Assembly (NCBI GenBank): GCA_027576995.1
Contig: JANBQC010000629.1
Coordinates: 1 to 15,941 of the forward strand
Source of the DNA: Dimargaris cristalligena
Taxonomy: Eukaryota; Kickxellomycota; Dimargaritomycetes; Dimargaritales; Dimargaritaceae
DNA: 15,941 nt
Reading direction: 5' to 3'
Positions 9,231 through 15,941 of this stretch are shown one piece after another. Each line of letters starts with the position of its first letter. Position 1 is the first letter of the stretch. The notes under the pieces were generated by a model. It ran no database searches. It was not told the origin of the DNA and saw only the letters and a program-made list of their open reading frames with translations. Position numbers and translations under genes: made by a program.

Positions 9231-10116
9231 GGTCGGACTTTGTACTCGATAATAAAAACGGTATAATGAGATGGTGAGTATATATGTATGTATGACGAAC
9301 AATGGCTGGATAGTCGTAAGGAAGGGTAGGGGAATAAGGTTACATGAAACCCTGGAAGGCGGTGGAGGGCAGGTGCGGGCAATTCCCATAGGCTGAACAG
9401 TTTGGGCGAGGGCAAGAAAAAAGTAAATAAACGATGGGCCAAACCAGTGAGAACCAAACCAGGGTAGGCACGTTTCAATCACCCATGGGTCGGAGTTTAA
9501 TCTCAGTCACACTGCTCATCAGTCTACAATTGGGTATTTTAGTGGAATAGTGGACCACAAGAGATGGGGATATCGCCCATGCAATCGATATCACTCTGGT
9601 TTGAAGTTTGCAGTAAAGGGCTGTTGAGAGGAGTCCTAGGCTGATCCTAAGCCACTCCAACAACTATTAAAAGCCGTTTCTCTCATCAGTAAATAGTAAA
9701 CAAAGAGGTAAGTGGATGAGGCTAGTGCAGTAGGCGCTTTGAGAAACGGGGCTCCTCGGAACGGCTGGTCGGTTCGAATAAAGGGTCGACTACTACCTTA
9801 TAATACAACATATATCTGACCGTGTCTGAAGGCAATGAATGGCTCATACGGATGCGCGGATATAAATGAATAAACCAGTGCTTATATTGTCAGTTAGGAC
9901 TAATTAACAGGGGGTTATGTATCCTTTTCAATTGGTCTTGCCAGGTGTATTTCATTTACTGACTAGGTTGACCCGAAACAGGAAGGGGTGTTAACTATAG
10001 TTTTTCATGGGCCACTTCCTCTTAGAAATGCTGGGATTTCGCTTCAATAGTGCTGATGGACCGTGGCTAATGCAAAGGGCCCTGCCTAACCGTTTTAGAC
10101 GGGACATTGCCCCGGT

Positions 10117-10134
10117 TTGGTCCCCAAGGACCAA
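10117..10134. repeat. Short perfect hairpin
   Basis: TTGGTCC and GGACCAA separated by CCAA: seven perfect pairs with a 4-nt loop. Mid-intergenic, no T run after it. Function unknown. Confidence 0.6.
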
Positions 10135-10459
10135 CCCCACTCATCCTTAAGGCGCATAAAGAGCCGCCGGCTGGAGTAAATCAATGGCCTATATAGATGT
10201 GATTAGTACCCAATTCGCTACCATGTGCCGGTGGGTAGTTTGGGCCAATCAGTTAAGGTGGCTGGTGAATGGATGGGTGTTTGACTCAACCAAATAAAGT
10301 ACCACCGCCCCAACCCACAAAAGGACTTGCTAGGCATATTATTCTCCCCTATACTCAAGGGCATACACGTAGTGCAAATGGGGTGTGTGTAGTAAGTATG
10401 GAGAGGTCCTGCTGTGCTTCCTTAGGGAGTTGGGCTCAGTAGAATTGGAAGGATGGCCT

Positions 10460-10482
10460 AGATAACCCAACTAGAGTTATCT
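10460..10482. promoter_or_regulatory. Inverted GATA-type sites upstream of ATP4
   Basis: AGATAAC (10460-10466) and GTTATCT (10476-10482) are perfect inverted copies nine bases apart, giving AGATAA on each strand. The layout fits a pair of GATA-factor sites. About 230 nt before the ATP4 start. Motif-based inference. Confidence 0.35.
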
Positions 10483-10487
10483 CTCCA

Positions 10488-10531
10488 ACCACCAACGAGG
10501 CCTAAAGAAGTCTTGATTTCACCACCAACGA
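10488..10531 (+). repeat. Two copies of ACCACCAACGA, 33 bp apart
   Basis: The 11-mer occurs at 10488-10498 and 10521-10531. The start-to-start distance of 33 bp is about three helical turns, which would put both on one DNA face. About 180-225 nt before the ATP4 start, so a promoter element is plausible. No known factor assigned. Confidence 0.5.
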
Positions 10532-10711
10532 AGAGCACAAGCTGAAAGAGAGATTCCACAGCACAGCATAGTAGAAGCTTCTATTCTAATCGTACTTCCT
10601 ACCCCGTTGCTTGAATCCAGCGTCTGGTTCTTCTTAGTTTCGTCGATCTTACTTTGCTCCCCATTCCTACTGATTTTCACTTTCACTCCCCCGTCCCTTT
10701 ATACCTTTACC

Positions 10712-12204
10712 ATGGCCCATAAGCTCGCTACCCAACGCCTCGCCGGTAAGCATGCTCTTCGGATCCACCCAAGCCCAGCTCCATCTACCCTCTCCTTTAC
10801 CCCAAGGCCCGAGAGAGTACACGGATGGACAGTGTAGCAGCAGCAGTTGCCTGATCTCTAACGCTTTCGCTCACCCAAAATTATTTTCTGCATTACTCCC
10901 TGATACCGTATCTATAGGCTCTATCCGCCCTCTGGCCACCTCCACCCCCCGTGTGGCTCTCGCCGCCCGGTAAGTACCGTGGCCTTTTCTTTCCAAAGGT
11001 CGGCCTGGTGTAGGATCTCCCTATAGCAAACAACATCCATCAAGCTCAGTGTACATTCATAGTGCTTACACACCCTCGCCAGAGCCCTAGGTGTCTCTTA
11101 TCATACGCTCTCATTAATGGCCCACTTGTCTAACCCTCCAACACCAAACCATATCAAACCATAATGTACCTCCTACCTGCCCTTACCCAACCACCAGCAC
11201 CTTCTCCTCGTCGGCTTCGAACCAGAACGCCGTCAAGGTCGAGGAGCCTGAGAAGAAGGCCAACAGCATCATCGATGCCCTCCCCGGCAATTCCCTCTTG
11301 AGCAAGACCGGTATCCTGACCGTGGGGGCCAGCGCAGCCGCCTTCCTGGTGTCCAAGGAGATCTACGTGATCAACGAAGAGACCGTGGCCCTCATCGCCA
11401 CCGTGGGTCTGCTGTCCGTGCTCTACAAGATCGGTCGGGAGCCCTACAACGAGTTCGCCCAGGGTTACATCCAAAACATGGTCAATATCTTCAACGATGC
11501 CCGTAAGGAGCACCGGGCGGCCGTCCAGAGCCGTATCGACCAGGTGGCCGAACTCAAGGACATCGTCCAGGTCACCAAGGACATGTTCCAAATGTCCAAG
11601 GATATGGCCCAGATGGAGGCCCAGATCTTCGAGCTGAAGCAGCGCGTGGCCTTCTCCGCCGAGGCCAAGAGCGTGCTCGACTCGTGGGTGCGCCACGAGG
11701 CCAACCTCCGTGAGCGCGAGCAGCGCGAACTGGCCACTTCCGTTATTGAGCAGTCCCGCCAGGAGTTGATGAAGCCCGAGGTGGTAAGTAGCGGGGGGAC
11801 TCTGCTATATGCGCTTTTTTTTCGATAGTTATATTGAAGGAGGAAGAGGAGGAGAGTGGCCTCAGCTTTGGGTTTATGCATATATCTCGTCATGGCTCGC
11901 TTTGTTTAACTAACCCCGTTTTATGTATGCGGCTTCGACTATCTATCTCTCTTACGCCTTTTAGCAAAACCAAATCTTGGAACAGTGCATCAGCGAAGTT
12001 GAGCGTAAGTACCTTCCCCCTTAATCTTATTAATGTTATTGCTGCGAAACATGCTGTAGTAGTTTGTGGCGGGTCGTGGAGTATCTATGGTGCCTGCCAT
12101 TGTGCGGCGCTACCCATCTAGGTTGTGCTAGATGCTAAAGTCCATTACATTTTGCATTTTGACGAATCTTCCCCCATACAGAGCTGAGCGCCAAGCGGGC
12201 CTAG
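10712..12204 (+). CDS. ATP4: ATP4, F1Fo-ATP synthase subunit b (mitochondrial)
   Basis: Peripheral-stalk subunit b of mitochondrial ATP synthase: two membrane helices anchor it in the inner membrane and a long matrix helix holds F1 static against rotation. Exons: 10712-10745, 10918-10969, 11198-11783, 11965-12004 and 12182-12204. Donors are GTAAGC once and GTAAGT three times, and all acceptors are AG. The join gives 244 aa, the length of yeast Atp4. Residues 1-34 form a presequence rich in Arg, Ser and Ala with no acidic residue; ARTFSS (28-33) resembles a matrix-protease site. The mature start has KANSIIDALPGNSLLSKTG (49-67), matching the fungal 'KANSII.A.PGN...KTG' block, followed by a membrane hairpin to about 110. 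Later blocks are AEAKSVLDSWVRHEA and the tail QNQILEQCISEVEQLSAKRA. Strong C-ending codon bias suggests high expression. The four outer exons are tiny (34, 52, 40 and 23 nt) but each agrees in phase and family sequence. Confidence 0.96.
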
Positions 12205-12419
12205 ATACCGAATCTCAATTGCCAGTCTGGTTAAACTGCCCCGCCAATTCTATGGTCTACACCCCCCCCTTCCTCCCGTTAAATGCTGTTGAATATATGA
12301 AATACCTCCAAGGTTTTCGGAGAGGCTGTAGTACCCATAAGACATACGTGCGCGGGGCTGGGCGCTAGAGCCCATAGCTCATCACCCTGCCATTTTCTAC
12401 GTTATTTATATAATCACTC

Positions 12420-12425
12420 AATAAA
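12420..12425 (+). terminator. Putative ATP4 poly(A) signal
   Basis: AATAAA 216 nt after the ATP4 stop codon. Assigned by motif and position. Confidence 0.45.
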
Positions 12426-12974
12426 CCCACAGTGGATAGAGTGTCAGCAAGGTCGAATCATGTAATTTTGTATATAACCCTTTGAATGCCGAAAGGGGCA
12501 ACAGAAGTAGTGGGCGGGGGTCGGCGATGCGACTTAGGTAGCCTTGCATGGTGGAGACATCCCCTCCCCAAGTGTGCACTCGGCTGAATGATAACTGGGT
12601 GATTGTGAACTACTGTCCCTTGCTCACTCTCCAATAACTGGGCTTTGGGAAAATAAGCGAGCTATTTACGACGTTTTGTCAGCCAGCAGCCGGGGTTGAC
12701 GTGGAGCCTGCCCAGACGCCGGGCCAAATAGAACGTGGGCGAAAGTAGAGGGAGGTCCCTAACAGTCCAGCGAGAGGGGCCCCCTCTTGTGGATGACTAC
12801 TACTGGCCCATACTGGGGCGGGGTATTTCGCAGGGCTTACTAGTCCCCGCACTGGCAATCATTGATTGGCTGATATTTAGTATTCCCTCCCGTTAACCCA
12901 CCAGAGCCTACCTAGTTAGTTAAGGGAGGAGGGGGCGCATACAGAGACACTCTCTCGCGTACCCCTCTGGTTTT

Positions 12975-12992
12975 ATGCTGCCCGTTCGCTAA
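12975..12992 (+). other. Possible uORF in the SEC61 leader (5 codons)
   Basis: ATG CTG CCC GTT CGC TAA, 139 nt before the SEC61 ATG. It matters only if transcription starts upstream of 12975; the pyrimidine tract beginning near 12995 may instead mark the mRNA start region. Confidence 0.2.
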
Positions 12993-13113
12993 GCTAGACC
13001 TTGCTACTCGCTTCTTTTTTGTTTAACCCACTTTTGTTTTTACTTGTATTTCACTTCATTTTCCATTTGGGATCTACTTTCATTGTCCGCCATAGCCCTG
13101 ATTGTCTAAAGAC

Positions 13114-14835
13114 ATGGGATGTAAGTATACCTCTGCTACTCCGCCCTTGTCATCCAGCGATATCACGTCCGGGGCTAATGGTCTCCGAACGCGACCTGAA
13201 CCCATCATCTGGGCTTCGGTCGTGTCGCGGGGCCGGTGTCCACGCGCTGGCCAAACCCAGGCGGCGAGGGCGCCCCGAAGGGCCCATCATCTGGGTTTGG
13301 ACCACCGATATGTCCCTCTGTGGACAACGACCCGTAACTCCCCGCTTGACCCCAACCGCTTGAAACTCATCCATTGCCCTTTATTCTAACATCACGCATT
13401 GACCCCCTCCCCAGTCCGTTTCCTTCATCTGATCCGGCCTTTTATGGCCGTGATCCCCGAGATCGCCTCGCCTGACCGTAAAGTGCCTTTCCGCCAACAG
13501 ATGCTCTGGACCGCCATCACTCTGTTCATTTTCTTAGTGTGCTCGCAGGTGCCTCTGTACGGTATTGTGTCCACTGACTCGTCTGACCCGCTTTACTGGA
13601 TGCGTGTGATTCTGGCTTCCAACCGTGGTACACTGATGGAACTGGGTATCACCCCCATTATCACGTCCGGAATGATTATGCAGCTCCTGGCGGGCGCCAA
13701 TATAATTGATGTCGATTACAGTGTCCGCGAGGACCGTGCCCTGTTCAGCGGCGCCCAAAAATTGTTCGCCATGCTCATCACATTCGGCCAAGGTACCGTG
13801 TCCGTGATGACCGGTCTTTACGGTGATCCCAAGCAGCTCGGTGCTGGTATCTGTCTGTTGTTGATTATCCAGCTCTTCGTGGCCGGTATGATTGTGATCC
13901 TCCTCGACGAACTCCTGCAAAAGGGTTATGGTCTGGGTTCCGGTATCAACCTGTTCATTGCCACCAACATCTGTGAGACTATCATCTGGCAAGCATTGAG
14001 CCCCACCACCATCAACACCGGCCGTGGTCCCGAGTTTGAAGGCGCCATCATCAGTTTGTTCCACCTTCTCTTCGTGCGCAAGGATAAGGCCCGGGCCCTC
14101 AAGGAGGCCTTCTACCGCTCCAACCTACCCAACATCACCAACCTCATGGCTACCGTGCTCATCTTCGCCGTGGTTATCTACCTCCAGGGTTTCCGTGTGG
14201 AGATCCCCATCAAGTCCAACCGCTTCCGTGGTCACCGTGCCGTCTACCCCATCAAGCTGTTCTACACCTCCAACATGCCCATCATGCTGCAGTCCGCCCT
14301 GACTTCTAACGTGTTCTTCATCTCCCAGATGCTCTACACCCGCTTCCCCGAAAACTTCCTGGTCCGCCTCTTCGGTGTCTGGGAACCTCATGAAGGCTCC
14401 AGCCAGTTCTACGCCACCAGCGGTCTTGCCTATTTCATGACCCCACCCCACAGCATTTTCGAAGCCCTTAAAGACCCGATTCACTTCGTCCTGTACGTGG
14501 CCTTTATGCTCACCATCTGCGCCGTGTTCTCCCGGACCTGGATCGAAGTATCCGGTTCGTCTCCCCGTGACGTGGCCAAAGAACTCCGTTCCCACCAGAC
14601 CGTTATTGCCGGTTACCGTGATACCTCCATGTACAAGGAACTCAAGCGCATCATCCCGACCGCTGCCACCGTCGGTGGTCTGGTCATTGGTGCCCTGTCC
14701 GTCTCCGCTGATATGATGGGCGCCATCGGGTCCGGTACCGGTATCCTGTTGGCCGTGACCATCATTTACCAGTACTTCGAGCTGTTCGCTAAGGAGCAGC
14801 AGGAGGCCGGTGGTGTTGAAACCATGATGATGTAG
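13114..14835 (+). CDS. SEC61: SEC61 alpha, ER protein translocation channel
   Basis: Channel-forming subunit of the Sec61 complex, which moves secretory proteins across, and membrane proteins into, the ER membrane. Exons: 13114-13120 (only ATGGGAT) and 13415-14835; the 294-nt intron has a GTAAGT donor, branch site CTAAC at 13386-13390 and acceptor CAG. Product 475 aa (family about 475-480), starting [12 protein letters not shown]. Ten membrane helices are expected. Visible signatures: [11 protein letters not shown] (34-44, TM1), [22 protein letters not shown] (60-81, plug region), [21 protein letters not shown] (167-187), [13 protein letters not shown] (280-292), WIEVSGSS (378-385) and [21 protein letters not shown] (438-458). 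No internal gap or missing block. Codon use is strongly biased, with GGT and CGT frequent, as in highly expressed genes. The start is chosen because only the tiny exon restores the family N-terminus; reading from the long exon alone would give an unrelated start. Confidence 0.97.
13201..13326 (+). repeat. Structured GC-rich core of SEC61 intron 1
   Basis: Inside the intron a 13-mer CCCATCATCTGGG occurs directly repeated at 13201-13213 and 13283-13295. A perfect 10-bp inverted repeat, CCAAACCCAG (13251-13260) with CTGGGTTTGG (13291-13300), encloses the palindrome GGGCGCCC (13268-13275). A smaller hairpin, TGTCC with GGACA, follows at 13311-13326. The segment is far more GC-rich than the other introns here. 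It may be a structured intronic RNA; no snoRNA boxes were convincingly seen. Confidence 0.5.
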
Positions 14836-14886
14836 ATTTCCCCCATTCCAATATTTACATAAATACTCACACGCACACCCATACAC

Positions 14887-14892
14887 ATTAAA
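14887..14892 (+). terminator. Putative SEC61 poly(A) signal
   Basis: ATTAAA 52 nt after the SEC61 stop codon, a common variant hexamer at a normal distance. Confidence 0.35.
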
Positions 14893-15029
14893 CCCCCTTC
14901 TCTTTTACGATGGATAGGGGCGTAAGGACACCCAGTGGGCGGTAGATACCCAAGGCATTCGAATGAGACCACTGACCATCGTCTCTTCCGGGGGCTTTTG
15001 GACACTAATCCCCTGGGGGGTATGGTGGA

Positions 15030-15235
15030 GTTTTACTCCCTCACTTTAATCCCCTCCTCCCATTGTTTGCTCCACCTATGTTCGTATATTTTCCTTTATA
15101 TATTCCTTTAAATGTCAGTTTTTTCGTTTCTTCATTACTTTCGCTCTCCGCCCCCACTCTCGTTTTCGTTTCATTACTATTATATGACTGGTAGCTTCTT
15201 CCCTCCCCCCCCCCGCTTTTACTCTTACAGTATTG
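15030..15235 (+). promoter_or_regulatory. Pyrimidine-rich tract resembling a fungal 5' leader
   Basis: A tract of about 200 nt rich in C and T on the plus strand, like the leaders before ATP4 and SEC61. It ends in CTCTTACAG at about 15223-15231, which looks like a splice acceptor. No convincing coding sequence follows before the window ends. It may be a leader of a gene beyond the window, part of the SEC61 3' UTR, or simple low-complexity DNA. Confidence 0.25.
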
Positions 15236-15941
15236 TCTATACACGCCGTACCGTTCCTAGTCTATCCAAAAAATTAACCGTGTCACTGAACTAAATGCGT
15301 AATTACACTGTAGGCAACATAGGGCTTGATCATGATGCATTTCGGGAGTTAGTTGATGGGTAATTAGGTTTATGTGAATCGAAAAATTAGGGTAGATGAT
15401 TCAAGTGGTGAATGGATAGATGCCATCGGGTACTCTATTTAGTCGAGAATGCCCTACTTAGGGAACAGCGGTGGAACCTTATTCAGTGCGAATGGGATCG
15501 TTATTAGCATATCTATTATTTCAATTGTTTATTTTTGCTACGCTGATTTCCCGGTGACCATGATTTGGGTATACTTTGGTGGCTTTGTAACATTATTATG
15601 ATCATCCGATATGGGTAATTTAATACTATTGTGGAGCCTGCTAATAGCATAGGTCAGTAGTGCCAATAGCACTACTTGTATGGTTATATTATATCTAGTT
15701 TCTATAAGATATTACTGTAATTATATTACTTCCTATCTTTATCATACCATGCACAACGATAGAATAGATACCGCAATTACCATTTCGACCATTGAAACTG
15801 ACTTTTATTATAATATAAGTAAGGTAGAGTTGTAGGTATACCCCCGTCCTTAAGATAGGTGGGTGTGTACTGCTGCATAGTGCAGGATTGAGGGAAGCTT
15901 ATTTTTATCAATTTCTTTATTGGTTTTATCAAGACCGGATC

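Larger units (their letters stand above)
9231..10711. promoter_or_regulatory. Divergent DUO1 / ATP4 intergenic region
   Basis: About 1.5 kb without a supportable gene. The left end is the DUO1 leader and promoter, with TATA-rich sequence around 9255-9285 on the minus strand. A TTGGTCC/GGACCAA hairpin lies at 10117-10134. CCAAT lies at 10245-10249, an inverted GATA-type pair at 10460-10482, and two copies of ACCACCAACGA at 10488-10498 and 10521-10531. The last 110 nt or so before ATP4 are pyrimidine-rich, a typical leader of a highly expressed fungal gene, with no upstream ATG in that leader. Confidence 0.55.
12205..13113. promoter_or_regulatory. ATP4 3' region and SEC61 promoter
   Basis: 909 nt between tandem genes with no supportable coding frame. 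AATAAA at 12420-12425 is the likely ATP4 poly(A) signal. An imperfect palindrome, CAATCA-T-TGATTG at 12856-12868, includes an inverted CCAAT. From about 12995 the plus strand becomes strongly pyrimidine-rich up to the SEC61 ATG, as in the ATP4 leader. A five-codon upstream ORF sits at 12975-12992. Confidence 0.55.
14836..15941. other. SEC61 3' region and AT-rich right end, no supportable gene
   Basis: ATTAAA at 14887-14892 is a candidate SEC61 poly(A) signal. A plus-strand pyrimidine-rich tract covers about 15030-15235 and contains ten C in a row (15205-15214). From about 15240 to the end the DNA is AT-rich and resembles the left-hand gene-poor region. A 22-codon frame begins at ATG 15295 and stops at 15363; it has no recognised family. 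Confidence 0.6.

Noticed and set aside
9231..9482. Extension of DUO1 upstream to in-frame Met codons at 9389 or 9482
   Set aside because: The extra residues are hydrophobic and Pro-rich and read as translated promoter with TATA-like runs; the acidic Duo1 N-terminus begins naturally at 9230.
9472..9522. Possible hammerhead ribozyme on the minus strand: CTGATGAG followed later by GAAAC
   Set aside because: The 39 nt between the two core motifs do not begin and end with complementary bases, so stem II cannot form, and no matching stems I or III were seen.
11207..11217. tRNA-like B box (GGTTCGAAGCC) on the minus strand
   Set aside because: It lies inside ATP4 exon 3, the flanking bases do not form a T stem, and no A box or acceptor stem is present.
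3954..14835. A functional cluster or horizontally acquired system
   Set aside because: The five genes belong to unrelated core processes, have introns of the same style and show no mobile-element or composition border between them, so ordinary chromosomal neighbourhood is the simpler reading.
14125..14886. Long minus-strand frame rich in Gly, His and Asp opposite SEC61, with another at 13534-14064
   Set aside because: Their composition is typical of reverse-strand shadows of a codon-biased gene. The SEC61 reading is unambiguous.

Overview
The window is a piece of a nuclear fungal chromosome. It carries five recognisable protein-coding genes, all conserved eukaryotic housekeeping genes, and four of them are broken by spliceosomal introns with GTAAG donors. 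DUO1 (a Dam1/DASH kinetochore subunit, found in fungi) together with a fungal-type ATP4 points to Fungi. A conventional GatC (replaced by GatF in budding yeasts), several introns per gene, and compact GC-richer genes in AT-rich gene-poor DNA suggest a lineage outside Saccharomycotina, possibly an early-diverging 'zygomycete'-type fungus. The species cannot be fixed from the sequence alone.

Layout. 1-3953: AT-rich DNA with no supportable gene, holding a cluster of GC-rich hairpins (1949-2140) and a UUCG-loop hairpin followed by T5 (2335-2356). 3954-6624 (minus): SEC18/NSF, three exons, 761 aa. 6625-7227: divergent promoter region. 7228-7722 (plus): GATC, one exon. 7958-9230 (minus): DUO1, three exons, 300 aa in the preferred model, convergent with GATC. 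9231-10711: divergent intergenic region with repeats upstream of ATP4. 10712-12204 (plus): ATP4, F1Fo-ATP synthase subunit b, five exons, 244 aa. 12205-13113: ATP4 3' region and SEC61 promoter. 13114-14835 (plus): SEC61 alpha, a 7-nt first coding exon, a structured GC-rich 294-nt intron and one long exon, 475 aa. 14836-15941: SEC61 3' region, a pyrimidine-rich tract, then AT-rich DNA with no supportable gene.

The genes do not form a pathway cluster. SEC61 (ER translocation) and SEC18 (SNARE recycling) serve secretion, ATP4 and GATC serve mitochondria, and DUO1 couples kinetochores to microtubules. I found no convincing mobile element, defence system, biosynthetic cluster, CRISPR array, rRNA or tRNA. 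The best candidates for undescribed biology are non-coding: the hairpin cluster at 1949-2140 with the hairpin-T5 downstream of it, and the hairpin-bearing first intron of SEC61.
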